A stretch of DNA of 39,623 nucleotides from an uncultured Rhodospirillales bacterium (GTDB taxonomy: Bacteria; Pseudomonadota; Alphaproteobacteria; Azospirillales; Azospirillaceae), in assembly GCA_903927615.1 (NCBI GenBank), contig CAIYNU010000021.1:1-39623 (forward strand), read 5' to 3'. A program made the translations under genes and the position numbers. The notes under the pieces were generated by a model. The model saw only the letters and a list, made by a program, of their open reading frames with translations. It was not told where the DNA came from and ran no database searches. Shown here in pieces: positions 1-7,831 of the stretch (position 1 is the stretch's first letter; every line of letters starts with the position of its first letter).

Positions 1-8
1 AGGTTAAC

Positions 9-127
9 GGTTTCCAAAGGCCGTCGGCCTTTGGTGGGGTCGTAGGGGCCAAGCCCCTGCAAAATGCCTTCGGCGACCAGGGCGTTGCCCTGGACCCACC
101 ACCAAAGGCCGTCGGCCTTTGGAAACC
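9..127. repeat. Large inverted repeat made of two palindromic arms
   Basis: The arms at 9-37 and 99-127 are reverse complements except for one central base. Each arm is itself a near-perfect palindrome (CCAAAGGCCG, one base, CGGCCTTTGG). The DNA between them contains further short GGGGCC/GGCCCC-type and CCAGGGC/GCCCTGG-type inverted sequences. It codes for nothing recognisable and resembles the dispersed intergenic repeats seen elsewhere in the window (1938-1997, 20219-20480). Confidence 0.75.
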
Positions 128-464
128 ATGACTTTTACCGTGCAATTTAGCGGACGTGGTCCACTGGTGTTGTGAACGAGACGCCGCGTTCCTGACGATC
201 GTGTCGAGGGCACAACACAACGCAACACATTGAACAAGCGAATGTTCCGGCCCAACGGGGTCGGCAGGGTCCGTTGGCGTCGGAGCACTCGCGACCGATG
301 CCCCTGGACGCTGGTCCATCACGGGGGGCGTCCCGAAACCACCCCGGACACAGTTTGTAACCATCGGTGCGGGTTCCGGACATCGTGCCGATCATCCGGC
401 GCGCTACATTGTTCCGTTGCAAGTGGGGTTGGCCCGGAACGCTGGTTGACGGAGTCGGTGGGGC
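128..464. other. Intergenic stretch, no gene recognised
   Basis: Together with the inverted repeat before it, this is 464 bases without a convincing gene. The short open frames here have arginine/proline-rich random-looking translations and overlap one another on both strands. No clear sigma70 promoter was found for the downstream formyltransferase-like gene. Confidence 0.4.
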
Positions 465-1187
465 GTGTTCGAGACATCTTCGTACCGTGACGCGGGTCTT
501 CCGGGGGACACCGCCGCCGTTGTCGCACCGGACCGGCTGGGGCTGTTGTGTCACGAAGTGATGGACGGAAACTTTCTGTGCGCGGTGCTGTTCCAGGTTC
601 GCCCGGACCTGCCGGTGCAGGTGCTGCATACCCGCGACGACCTTGATGCCTGGATGTCTGGCGTGACTCCCGCCGCCCGGCTCATTGCGTTCTGCTCCGG
701 GGTCGTGGTGCCGGCGGCGTATCTGGCGGTGCTCGGTGGTCAGGCCTATAACTTCCATCCGGGGACGCCGGACTATCCGGGACGGTTTCCCACAGCCTTT
801 GCCCGCTACGACGGTGCCGCGCTGTTTGGGGCGACGCTGCACCAAATGGCAACGCGGGTCGATTCCGGACCGATTGTCGGTGTCGTGCAGTCTCCGGTGC
901 CCCCCGGCAGCAGTTACCAATGGCTGGCGGCCAAGGCCCATCAGGCCGCGCTCCACCTGTTTCTGGAAACTGTGGACGCCCTGGCCTGTTCGTTGGCGCC
1001 GCTTCCTCCGCTCTCCCTCTCCTGGGGCGCCCGGCAATGCAGCTTGAAAGCACTGGAGCAGGCCTGCTGTTTGCCCAACGACATTTCGGCCGAAGAACTG
1101 GAACGGCGTTGCGGAAGCTTTGGCCAGGTTTTGGGCGCGAAGTTATATGTTATGCTCAGCGGTCGGCGGTTTGAACTGGCCGCATGA
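465..1187 (+). CDS. Formyltransferase-fold protein (Met-tRNA/GAR formyltransferase superfamily)
   Basis: A 240-residue protein of the formyltransferase fold shared by methionyl-tRNA formyltransferase, GAR transformylase and sugar-nucleotide formyltransferases. The signature is seen at about residues 97-147: NFHPGTPDYPG followed by FGATLHQM and VDSGPIVG. It supplies the Asn, His and Asp expected for N10-formyl-THF-dependent transfer. The protein is shorter than Fmt (about 310) and has no obvious OB-fold tRNA-binding C-terminus, so it is probably not the housekeeping fmt. The start is a GTG at 465; an ATG at 561 is possible but would trim the N-terminal strand. It lies 54 bases before an MlaC-family gene on the same strand, so the two may be cotranscribed. 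The substrate is unknown. Confidence 0.75.
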   Translation: MFETSSYRDAGLPGDTAAVVAPDRLGLLCHEVMDGNFLCAVLFQVRPDLPVQVLHTRDDLDAWMSGVTPAARLIAFCSGVVVPAAYLAVLGGQAYNFHPGTPDYPGRFPTAFARYDGAALFGATLHQMATRVDSGPIVGVVQSPVPPGSSYQWLAAKAHQAALHLFLETVDALACSLAPLPPLSLSWGARQCSLKALEQACCLPNDISAEELERRCGSFGQVLGAKLYVMLSGRRFELAA

Positions 1188-1241
1188 CCGACGCCGGTAA
1201 TGGGTTTCCGGTCGACAGGTGCTCGTTTGGAGGTTGCTAAT

Positions 1242-1877
1242 ATGATAGGGTATCGCTTGTTCGTTCTATGTTTGGTTGTGCCGCTGCTGGGCGGGGTGAC
1301 CGGCGCCCGCGCTTGGGCGCAAACCGATGATGGGACGGCCCGAGCCGTCAGCTTCGTCGATGCGTTGGGGAAAGAAGCGGTCGCGACCATGGCCGACAAG
1401 ACCATCACCAGGAACGAGCGGGTCAATCGCTTCAGAAACCTGTTTCACCGGGGCTTCGACATTCCGTCCCTGGCCCATTTTGCGCTTGGCCGCTACTGGC
1501 CGCTCGCGACGCCGGCCCAGCAGCAGGAGTATGTCCGGCAGTTCGACGAGATGGTGGTCCGCTCCTACGCTTCTCACTTCGAGTCCTACGGTGGCGGTAC
1601 CTTCCGCATTGCGGCCAGCCGGTCCGACAGCGAGCATGACGCTTTCATAACCACAGTGGTTACGCCCTTGGCCGGACCGCCGGTCAATGTCGATTGGCGG
1701 GTGCGTCAACGGGATGGTCGTCTTGGCATCATCGACGTGGTGATCGAGGGCGTCAGCATGAGCGTTTCGGAACGCCAGGAATTCGCGTCGGTCATTCAGG
1801 CCAAGGGCGGCAGTATCGATGCCTTCCTTCAGGCGCTGCGGGAGAAGGTGGCGACCATGGTGGCGTCATCCCAGTGA
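1242..1877 (+). CDS. MlaC/Ttg2D-family periplasmic phospholipid-binding protein
   Basis: A 211-residue exported protein of the MlaC (Ttg2D, toluene-tolerance) family, which carries phospholipid between the outer-membrane MlaA and the inner-membrane MlaFEDB transporter. It begins with a signal peptide (hydrophobic segment about residues 4-19, likely cleavage after ARAWA). Family features follow: R-x-x-x-FRNLFHRGFDIPSLAHFALGRYW, then QQQEYVRQFDEMVVRSYASHF, then VDWRVRQRDGRLGIIDVVIEGVSM. The ATG at 1242 is preferred over one at 1200 because TGGAGG at 1228-1233 is ideally spaced and the signal peptide then starts correctly. No mlaFED genes are nearby, so it may be an orphan or the related HpnM hopanoid-associated type; sequence alone does not separate these. 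Confidence 0.85.
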   Translation: MIGYRLFVLCLVVPLLGGVTGARAWAQTDDGTARAVSFVDALGKEAVATMADKTITRNERVNRFRNLFHRGFDIPSLAHFALGRYWPLATPAQQQEYVRQFDEMVVRSYASHFESYGGGTFRIAASRSDSEHDAFITTVVTPLAGPPVNVDWRVRQRDGRLGIIDVVIEGVSMSVSERQEFASVIQAKGGSIDAFLQALREKVATMVASSQ

Positions 1878-1937
1878 TCCCCTGGCGCCGGGGATGGCAG
1901 AGGCCGTATCGGGGGCTTGGCTTCTGTCCTGCATCCG

Positions 1938-1997
1938 CCAGGAGGCGTGCCTCCTGGACCTCATAACGTCAGGGTCCAAAGGGCCGACCGGCCCTTT
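1938..1997. repeat. Two small intergenic palindromes
   Basis: CCAGGAGGC/GCCTCCTGG (1938-1946 and 1949-1957) and AAAGGGCCG/CGGCCCTTT (1978-1986 and 1989-1997) form tight hairpins with 2-base loops. They follow the MlaC-family gene and could act as terminators, but no U-tract follows. They look like members of the dispersed intergenic repeat set. Confidence 0.5.
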
Positions 1998-2112
1998 GCG
2001 GGTATGGGCAGAGCACACAAAGTTGTTTTGGTTGAGCCCCACGCCCCATCCGGGCGCCGATCGGGCAAAATGCCCTTGGTGTGTCCGTCTTGATGGGGGG
2101 CCGTATCAGACA

Positions 2113-2140
2113 CCGGTTGGGGCCGGGAGGCCCCAACCGG
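2113..2140 (-). terminator. Stem-loop terminator after gap
   Basis: A perfect 12-bp stem (CCGGTTGGGGCC, loop of 4, GGCCCCAACCGG) starts 10 bases after the gap stop codon. A proper U-run is missing on the minus strand, so it may be a transcript-stabilising 3' end rather than a textbook intrinsic terminator. Confidence 0.55.
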
Positions 2141-2150
2141 CAGCCTTTAT

Positions 2151-3164
2151 TTACAGGCCGACCCGGGCCATGGCGACCGCGGTATCGCTCATTCGGGACG
2201 AGAAGCCCCACTCGTTATCGTACCAGCTCATCACCCGCACGAACGTGCCGCCGATCACCTTGGTTTCGTTCAGCGCGAAGATCGAAGAGCGCGGGTCGTG
2301 GTTGAAATCGCTGGACACCAGCTCTTCATCATAGGCGCCGAGGATACCCTTGAGGCGGGCTCCGGCCGCGGCTTCCTTGATGGCGGCGTTGATCTCTTCC
2401 ACGCTGGTCGGGCGTCGGGCCACGAACTTGAAATCCACCACCGAGACGTTGGGGGTCGGAACCCGCATGGCGGTTCCGTCCAGCTTGCCCTTGAGTTCGG
2501 GCAGTACCTTGCCGACGGCCTTGGCGGCACCGGTGGAGGTCGGGATCATGTTGAGCGCGGCGGCGCGGGCGCGGTGCAAGTCCTTGTGCATGGTATCGAC
2601 GATGCGCTGGTCGCCGGTGTAGCTGTGAATGGTGGTCATGAAGCCATGTTCGATGCCCACGGTGTTGTGAAGGACAAAGGCCACGGGCGCCAGGCAATTG
2701 GTGGTGCAAGAGGCGTTGGAGACCACGCGGTGTCCGGGCACCAGCTTGTCGTGATTCACGCCGTAGACGACGGTGATATCCTCGTCGGTGCCGGGAGCGG
2801 AAATCAGCACCTTGGCCGCGCCGGCTTCCAGGTGCTTGGCCGCGTCGGTCCGCTTGGTAAAGAGACCCGAACACTCCAGCGCCACGTCGACACCCAGGTC
2901 CTTCCAGGGCAACTTGGCGGGGTCACGTTCCTGCAGGGTCCGGACCGGCCGGCCATTGATCACCAATGCGTTGTCCCCGGCTTCGACGGTTAACGGGAAC
3001 CGGCCGTGGACACTGTCGTACTTCAGCAGGTGGGCGTTGGTCTTGCCGTCGGCGAGATCATTGATCGCCACCACTTCCACGTCGGTCCGTCCCGATTCGT
3101 AAATCGCCCGCAGGACCAGGCGACCAATACGGCCAAATCCGTTGATCGCAACCCGAACTGCCAT
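2151..3164 (-). CDS. gap: Glyceraldehyde-3-phosphate dehydrogenase, type I
   Basis: A 337-residue cytoplasmic enzyme that oxidises glyceraldehyde-3-phosphate to 1,3-bisphosphoglycerate with NAD(P). The N-terminal Rossmann motif INGFGRIGR (residues 7-15), the catalytic Cys153 in SNASCTTNCLAP and His180 in TTIHSYTGDQ are all present, and the C-terminus ends in the usual SWYDNEWGFSSRM region. The start at 3164 is supported by an upstream GGAGGAG ribosome-binding site; the frame stays open 42 codons further upstream, but that stretch does not match the family. It stands alone: no tkt, pgk or fba is adjacent within the window. The DUF4164-like/zapA genes diverge from it. Confidence 0.97.
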   Translation of the reverse strand: MAVRVAINGFGRIGRLVLRAIYESGRTDVEVVAINDLADGKTNAHLLKYDSVHGRFPLTVEAGDNALVINGRPVRTLQERDPAKLPWKDLGVDVALECSGLFTKRTDAAKHLEAGAAKVLISAPGTDEDITVVYGVNHDKLVPGHRVVSNASCTTNCLAPVAFVLHNTVGIEHGFMTTIHSYTGDQRIVDTMHKDLHRARAAALNMIPTSTGAAKAVGKVLPELKGKLDGTAMRVPTPNVSVVDFKFVARRPTSVEEINAAIKEAAAGARLKGILGAYDEELVSSDFNHDPRSSIFALNETKVIGGTFVRVMSWYDNEWGFSSRMSDTAVAMARVGL

Positions 3165-3504
3165 TCTCTCCTCCGATGAACTGCAATGCCACGCCGATGC
3201 TGATAAGAGGCCGATGCGACAGTCACAGTCGCAATCGTCCGCCCTATGTCCGACATGGGTGGCCGGTCTTCCGGCGCCCCGGCGCACCATGCCCCGCCGT
3301 CCGCTTCAGGTCAACAGCCCCGCGCCACCGGGGGTGTGACGGTTTGTTCGGGGGCAACGGGCGAAAGCGGTCCGGTGTGGGCTGGTTTGCAAAATCATCG
3401 GAGTGAAGTGTTGACGCCGGTGCCGGGCATGGATTAACTGCGGTCGGCACCTTGGCGTGTGCTCCATTGTGCCCTCCGTCTGTCCCTGCTTTGGTTATTT
3501 CCCA
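3165..3504. other. Divergent intergenic region between gap and the DUF4164-like/zapA cluster
   Basis: 340 bases without a gene. It must hold the divergent promoters. A candidate plus-strand promoter is TTGACG at 3411-3416 with TTAACT at 3434-3439 (17-base spacer), which is weak. An interrupted inverted repeat (GCGAC, 7 bases, GTCGC, 3216-3232) lies about 50 bases upstream of the gap start and could be an operator. Neither is firm. Confidence 0.35.
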
Positions 3505-3729
3505 ATGGATCAGTTCGATGCCGCCTTGAAACGCCTTGACCGGGCCGTCGACCGGTTGGAGGCGGCGCTTGACCAGCGCGAACAACGCTCCGAGAAGGAG
3601 GGTTCCGGGTTGGTCCAGGCGCTGCAAGCCGCCCGCGCCGACCAGGCGCACACCCAAGCGGTCGCCGATGGGGTTGCCTCCCGGCTCGATGGGGCAATCG
3701 AACGGCTCAATTCGGTCCTGGAGCGGTAG
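3505..3729 (+). CDS. DUF4164-like coiled-coil protein upstream of zapA
   Basis: A 74-residue soluble protein, helical throughout, with heptad-like spacing (FDAALKRLDRAVDRLEAALDQ and later SRLDGAIERLNSVLER), so it is very likely a coiled coil. Small proteins of this kind (DUF4164) commonly precede zapA in alphaproteobacteria, and a role alongside ZapA in division is an inference from that context only. The ATG at 3505 is chosen because the upstream in-frame residues (a cysteine-rich stretch) do not look like this family. The stop lies 5 bases before the zapA ATG, implying translational coupling. Confidence 0.75.
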   Translation: MDQFDAALKRLDRAVDRLEAALDQREQRSEKEGSGLVQALQAARADQAHTQAVADGVASRLDGAIERLNSVLER

Positions 3730-3734
3730 GTCAC

Positions 3735-4091
3735 ATGCCCCTCGTAGATATTTATCTCAGCGGTCGCAAATACACCGTGTCCTGCGAAGCCGGCCACGAG
3801 CCCCGGTTGCGCGAACTGGCTGATCATGTGGGCGGTCGCCTGCGCGAACTCAGCGAAAGCGGCGTCACGGGCAGCGATGCTCACATGCTGGTGCTGGCCT
3901 GTCTGGTGATTACCGATCAGTTGTTCGATTGCACCGATGGAACGGATCGCCCCCGGGTGCTGGTGCCGGCGGCGCAAAGGGATAAGGATCGGGACAAGGA
4001 TCGGGATACGGAACGGGTTGCCGCGGCGACCGCCGTTGAGGCCGTTGCCCGCCGTATTGAAGACCTTGCGGCACGCCTGGAACAAGCCTAG
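3735..4091 (+). CDS. zapA: Cell division protein ZapA
   Basis: A 118-residue FtsZ-ring-associated protein. The N-terminal half has the ZapA fold signature: VDIYLSGRKYTVSCEAGHEPRLRELADHV, with the typical 'I-x-G-x-x-Y-x-x-x-C...G-x-E-x-x-L' pattern, then a helix with MLVLACLVITDQLFD. The C-terminal third carries an imperfect charged repeat (DKDRDKDRDTER, residues about 83-94) before a coiled-coil helix. ZapA tetramers cross-link FtsZ protofilaments at the division site. It follows the DUF4164-like gene directly and is followed by 6S RNA and fau, a widely conserved arrangement that strengthens the call. Confidence 0.92.
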   Translation: MPLVDIYLSGRKYTVSCEAGHEPRLRELADHVGGRLRELSESGVTGSDAHMLVLACLVITDQLFDCTDGTDRPRVLVPAAQRDKDRDKDRDTERVAAATAVEAVARRIEDLAARLEQA

Positions 4092-4240
4092 ACTCCTTGG
4101 TGGGAAGAGGCTGCGCGGCGCGTCAGGCATTTCATCCCCGGGGCCGATAATCACACCTCTCGGGAGCTGTCTCTGTCGGAACCCTTGGTTCCGGTACATG
4201 GCGCCCACCTGCATGTGCAGGCCGCGGAGGGATCATCAAT
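4092..4240 (+). ncRNA. ssrS: 6S RNA (alphaproteobacterial type)
   Basis: 6S RNA mimics an open promoter and sequesters sigma70 RNA polymerase. The position between zapA and fau is its standard location in proteobacteria. The sequence contains the features expected of the 3' half: CTCTCGGGAGCTGTC, an apical hairpin GGAACC-CTT-GGTTCC (4178-4192), then GGCGCCCACCTGC. A closing-stem candidate is CGCGGC (4114-4119) with GCCGCG (4221-4226). The exact ends are not determined. The 3' end as drawn overlaps the ribosome-binding site of fau. Confidence 0.72.
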
Positions 4241-4913
4241 GGCAACGGCCGATGCGGCTTCTTCTTGCACCTCCCGTCCGTTCTCTGAAAAGCCGCTGAT
4301 CACCGAAGCCGTGCCCGCCGGCGCGGCGGCCGGTGCCCCGGACGCCAAAGCCGTGCTCCGCCGGGGCGTGCGTCTTCGCCGTCGGGCGGTCTGGCAGGCG
4401 GATGGCGGCCGGGCGGCGGCGGCCATTGTTCAGGTGATGGCCGCCAGCGGTTTGTTGCCCGAGGGCGGTGGTGTGGTCGCCGGCTATTGGCCGGTCGGGA
4501 CGGAACTGGATTGCCGGCCGCTGTTGCATCGGCTGGGCGCCGTGGGATGGGACTGCGCGCTGCCGGTGGTGGTGGATGCCGGGGGGGCGTTGCGCTTCCG
4601 GCGCTGGCGGCCGGGTGACCCGTTGCCGGTCGGCGCCTACGGCATGCCCGAGCCTTCGGCTTTGGCACCCGAGGTCAGGCCCGGGCTGGTCCTGGTCCCG
4701 ATGCTGGCCTTCGACCGCGCCGGCCACCGGTTGGGGCAGGGCGGGGGGCATTACGATCGAACCCTGGCGCAGTTGCGGACCCGGGCGTCGGTGCTGGCGG
4801 TGGGGCTGGCGTTTGCTGCTCAGGAGGAGCCCGCGTTGCCGGTGGAACCCCATGACCAACCGCTGGACTGGATCGTCACCGAAAAAGGCGCGATCCGGGT
4901 TCGGCCCGCTTGA
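4239..4913 (+). CDS. fau: 5-formyltetrahydrofolate cyclo-ligase
   Basis: A 224-residue enzyme that converts 5-formyl-THF plus ATP to 5,10-methenyl-THF. The hallmark LGQGGGHYDRTLAQL near the C-terminal third is intact, as are the N-terminal K-x-x-LRRGVRLRRR basic segment and GYWPVGTELD. The ATG at 4239 is chosen because CGGAGGG sits at optimal spacing; a GTG at 4185 would place the start inside 6S RNA. The first 30 residues (Ala/Ser-rich) are an extension over the shortest family members. The gene directly follows 6S RNA, as in many proteobacteria, and may be read through from it. Confidence 0.93.
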   Translation: MATADAASSCTSRPFSEKPLITEAVPAGAAAGAPDAKAVLRRGVRLRRRAVWQADGGRAAAAIVQVMAASGLLPEGGGVVAGYWPVGTELDCRPLLHRLGAVGWDCALPVVVDAGGALRFRRWRPGDPLPVGAYGMPEPSALAPEVRPGLVLVPMLAFDRAGHRLGQGGGHYDRTLAQLRTRASVLAVGLAFAAQEEPALPVEPHDQPLDWIVTEKGAIRVRPA

Positions 4914-4994
4914 ACCTCGGGCCGTTGTAACCTTCTTATCGTTGGTGTGTGCCTGGAGGGCGGATGACCCGCCCTCGGAACCGTGAGGGCCGGT

Positions 4995-5834
4995 ATGCGA
5001 CTGCTGTTTCTGGGAGACGTCGTCGGCCGAAGCGGCCGGGAGGCGGTGTTGCGGCATTTGGGGTGGTTGCGCGAACAGTTCGTCCCCGACGTGGTGGTGG
5101 TGAATGGCGAGAACGCGGCCGGCGGCTACGGCATAACCGTCAAAATTGCCGCGGAGTTCTACGAGGCCGGGGTCGACGGTCTGACCACCGGCAATCACGT
5201 TTGGGATCAACGCGAGCTGATCGGGGCCATCGATCGCGATCCCCGGTTGCTGCGCCCGCTGAATTATCCCGAGGGTACTCCCGGTCGCGGCGCCACGGTG
5301 CTGACCACCCGAACCGGGCGAAAGGTCCTGGTGGTGTGTCTGATGGCGCGGCTGTTTATGGAGACTTTGGATAATCCCTTCGTCGCCATGGATCGCCTGT
5401 TGCGCCAGTACCGGTTAGGAACCGGCGGTGTTGACGCTATTCTGGTGGATTTTCACGGCGAAGCCACCAGCGAGAAGATGGCCATGGGCCATTACCTGGA
5501 TGGCCGGGTGTCGGTGGTGGTCGGCAGCCACAGCCACATTCCCACCGCCGATGCGATGATTCTGACCGGTGGTACCGCGTACCAGACCGACGCCGGCATG
5601 TGCGGCGACTATGACAGCGTCATCGGCATGCGCAAGGAACTGTCGGTGGCCCGCTTTGTCCGGCAATTGCCGACCGAACGCCTGACCCCGTCCGAGGGTG
5701 AGGCCACGGTGTGCGGCGTGCTGGTGGAAACCGACGAGCGCACGGGTCTGGCCTGCCGGATCGAACCGCTCCGCCTGGGCGGCCGGCTCGGCCGCCAGGT
5801 ACCGGAGGTCCGGCACCCGACGGCGAGGGGATAA
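4995..5834 (+). CDS. YmdB-type metallophosphoesterase (TIGR00282 family)
   Basis: A 279-residue calcineurin-like phosphodiesterase, close in length to Bacillus YmdB, which hydrolyses 2',3'-cAMP and affects RNA processing and biofilm/motility choice. Metal ligands are visible: D8 in FLGDVVGRSGR, VVNGENAAGG (about 37-46), GNHVWDQ (about 65-71), VDFHGEATSEK (about 148-158) and GSHSHIPTAD (about 174-183). A GTG at 4983 is an alternative start, but the family begins at MRLLFLGD. It follows fau by about 80 bases and converges on rpsD with only 8 bases between stop codons. Confidence 0.9.
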   Translation: MRLLFLGDVVGRSGREAVLRHLGWLREQFVPDVVVVNGENAAGGYGITVKIAAEFYEAGVDGLTTGNHVWDQRELIGAIDRDPRLLRPLNYPEGTPGRGATVLTTRTGRKVLVVCLMARLFMETLDNPFVAMDRLLRQYRLGTGGVDAILVDFHGEATSEKMAMGHYLDGRVSVVVGSHSHIPTADAMILTGGTAYQTDAGMCGDYDSVIGMRKELSVARFVRQLPTERLTPSEGEATVCGVLVETDERTGLACRIEPLRLGGRLGRQVPEVRHPTARG

Positions 5835-5842
5835 TCCGGGCT

Positions 5843-6457
5843 TTAACGCGAGTAGTATTCGACCACCAGATTCGGTTCCATCTGCACCGGGTACGGCACG
5901 TCGGCCAGGGCCGGGGCGCGCACGAAGGTGCCTTTCAGTTGATTCCGGTCCACCGAGAGGTAATCCGGGACATCGCGTTCGTTGGACGACACGGCTTCCA
6001 GGATCACCCCGATCTTCTTGGCCTTCTGACGGACCTCGATGACATCGCCGTCCCGGACTTGGAAGGACGGGATGTTGACCCGGCGAGCATTGACCAGGAT
6101 GTGGCCGTGATTGACGAACTGGCGCGCCGCGAACGGGGTTGGCGCGAACTTCATCCGGTAGACCACGGCATCCAGCCGACGCTCCAGCAACTGGATCAGG
6201 TTTTCGCCGGTGTCGCCGCGCCGGCGCACCGCCTCGGCGTAAAGCCTGCGGAACTGACGCTCGCCGATATTGCCGTAATAGCCTTTGAGCTTTTGCTTGG
6301 CCATCAACTGCAAGCCGAAGTCCGACGGCTTCTTGCGCCGCTGGCCATGCTGGCCGGGACCGTAGGCGCGGCGGTTGATCGGGCTCTTGGGGCGGCCCCA
6401 CAAATTGACGTTCAGCCGGCGGTCGATCTTGTACTTGGATTCTTGACGCTTGCTCAT
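5843..6457 (-). CDS. rpsD: 30S ribosomal protein S4
   Basis: A 204-residue primary 16S rRNA-binding protein that nucleates small-subunit assembly. It starts [21 protein letters not shown] and contains the S4 RNA-binding domain ([33 protein letters not shown], about residues 92-124). It ends with NLVVEYYSR, as is typical. The frame is open another 33 codons upstream, but the family start is the ATG at 6457. It stands alone, as usual in alphaproteobacteria, and has its own promoter about 120 bases upstream. Confidence 0.97.
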   Translation of the reverse strand: MSKRQESKYKIDRRLNVNLWGRPKSPINRRAYGPGQHGQRRKKPSDFGLQLMAKQKLKGYYGNIGERQFRRLYAEAVRRRGDTGENLIQLLERRLDAVVYRMKFAPTPFAARQFVNHGHILVNARRVNIPSFQVRDGDVIEVRQKAKKIGVILEAVSSNERDVPDYLSVDRNQLKGTFVRAPALADVPYPVQMEPNLVVEYYSR

Positions 6458-6576
6458 GATCCGTAATTGCCCTTTTGGGTACGGGTTGGTTTTGTCCCGA
6501 TAGGTCGGTCCGCCGGAACGCGGCGACGGGGCGTGAACCGCAAGCGGCACGCCCACATTCTCGGGATGAGGCGCGC

Positions 6577-6604
6577 ACTATACGCATGCGCCGACGGGAG
6601 TCAA
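6577..6604 (-). promoter_or_regulatory. Sigma70 promoter of rpsD
   Basis: Read on the minus strand: TTGACT, 16 bases, TATAGT. This is close to consensus and oriented toward rpsD, leaving a leader of about 110 bases that could hold autoregulatory structure. Confidence 0.8.
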
Positions 6605-6634
6605 ATCCGGCCGTTCTCAAACAGCGATTTTCTT

Positions 6635-6668
6635 GGCCCCGGCCTGCCAAGGCGCCCACGCCGGGGCC
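6635..6668 (-). terminator. Stem-loop after the unknown 384-residue gene
   Basis: A 9-bp perfect GC stem, GGCCCCGGC/GCCGGGGCC (6635-6643 and 6660-6668), begins 5 bases past the stop at 6674. It is followed by A-rich rather than U-rich RNA on the minus strand, so it may end or protect the transcript without being a classical intrinsic terminator. Confidence 0.45.
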
Positions 6669-6673
6669 CGTCG

Positions 6674-7831
6674 CTAAAGACTGGTGGGGACGTCACGCTT
6701 GCGGCTCAGCGTGGTATCAAGCCGAATATAAAGCCGGTTGGTTTCCTCAAAGCTCAGTCGCGTGCGGCTCGGCGGCCGGATTTCCCGGAAGAAGATGGCG
6801 ATGGCGCTGTTCAACGAGGAAATGCAGTAGCCAAGAACGTAATAAACCTGACGCGCCGAACGCAGAAAGTTGGTCAGTTCGCTGGGGTTGCCGTCGATGA
6901 AGGACTCAAAGCAGTTTTCGTATCGGGTCAAGATGGTGCGCATGTCGGCGACGTTCTGGTTGATCAAGCTGATGATCTTGACATTGAACATCTGAAGCTG
7001 CGGCATGTACATCTTGTTCATGGTGGCATCGACCGGGACCGACTCCTTGGATTTCATCCAGGTCAGAACTTCGCGAATTCTTGGCCCGATGACTCGAACC
7101 TGCATCTGATAAAAGGTTACGCCCTTCCAGGCGGTGAACACCGCAACCGCTTCGGAATCCGCGATACCGAAGGCGCGCACGAAGTTCCGTGCCTCGGGCA
7201 TGGTCGGATTCCACAGCGCCGCCAGCAGGCGCTCGCGGCTGGAGGTGGTGCGTTCCGAATCGAAGGCCTTCTGGACGATCGGGGAGATCTTTTCCGAGAT
7301 CATCCGTTTGATGTCTTCCTCTTCCCGCGGGTCCAGGCGCAACACCGACGGATCGTAGGAAATACCGTTGGCGTCGAAGCATTCCTTCAGCAGGAAGGGG
7401 TCCAGCGACGGAATGGTGTCCATCAGCGCCAGCAGCTTGATGTCCTGGCTGAGATTGGCATCGCCGGTGCCGTCGGTGGGCAGTCCGACATAATCGGTTA
7501 AAAGCTGCTGATAGTTCTTTTGCCTCATATAGATGGCGCAGCCGCCATCTTGTGGGGCTTCTGTGGAGTAAGGCAGGTAAACGCCGGTCTCGATCGGATG
7601 GTATTCGCCGCCGCTCGGCCCTCCGAAGGCGCCCATCAGTTCCTTATTGACGTCGTCAACGAAGTTTGGAAACTTAAAGATGACCACCGCGTTCATGGCG
7701 GTGGATCTGAACAGGAGCTTTTCTTTGGGAAAGCTTCTCGCCATCTCGATGACGTTCATGGAGACGCTGGACCCTCCATGCAAGATGGCATCCAATACGG
7801 GCGAAAATCCTTTTACGGGTGTTGACGCCAT
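6674..7831 (-). CDS. Uncharacterised 384-residue protein
   Basis: Not recognised as a named family. It is a soluble protein without signal peptide or membrane segments. A central part reads LLALMDTIPSLDPFLLKECFDANGI and then DPREEEDIKRMISEKISPIVQKAFD, followed by a helical half with AFTAWKG-type residues (VFTAWKGVTFYQMQ) and a final helical part (TNFLRSARQVYYVLGYCISSLNSAIAIFFREI). The pattern 'SLDPFLLKE...' feels like a conserved alphaproteobacterial hypothetical, but that is memory, not proof. The start at 7831 (MASTPVKG) is preferred; the frame is open to 7930. Codon use and mild GC are somewhat lower than neighbours. It is flanked by rpsD and an HPt gene on the same strand but is separated from both by about 200-300 bases. 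Confidence 0.75.
   Translation of the reverse strand: MASTPVKGFSPVLDAILHGGSSVSMNVIEMARSFPKEKLLFRSTAMNAVVIFKFPNFVDDVNKELMGAFGGPSGGEYHPIETGVYLPYSTEAPQDGGCAIYMRQKNYQQLLTDYVGLPTDGTGDANLSQDIKLLALMDTIPSLDPFLLKECFDANGISYDPSVLRLDPREEEDIKRMISEKISPIVQKAFDSERTTSSRERLLAALWNPTMPEARNFVRAFGIADSEAVAVFTAWKGVTFYQMQVRVIGPRIREVLTWMKSKESVPVDATMNKMYMPQLQMFNVKIISLINQNVADMRTILTRYENCFESFIDGNPSELTNFLRSARQVYYVLGYCISSLNSAIAIFFREIRPPSRTRLSFEETNRLYIRLDTTLSRKRDVPTSL

Noticed and set aside
147-1037. 296-codon minus-strand frame opposite the formyltransferase-like gene
   Set aside because: It is Arg/His/Pro-rich without domain features, and the plus strand carries recognisable catalytic motifs. It is a frame shadow.
4185-4238. 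Upstream GTG start for fau
   Set aside because: It would lie within the 6S RNA sequence, and the ATG at 4239 has a much better ribosome-binding site.
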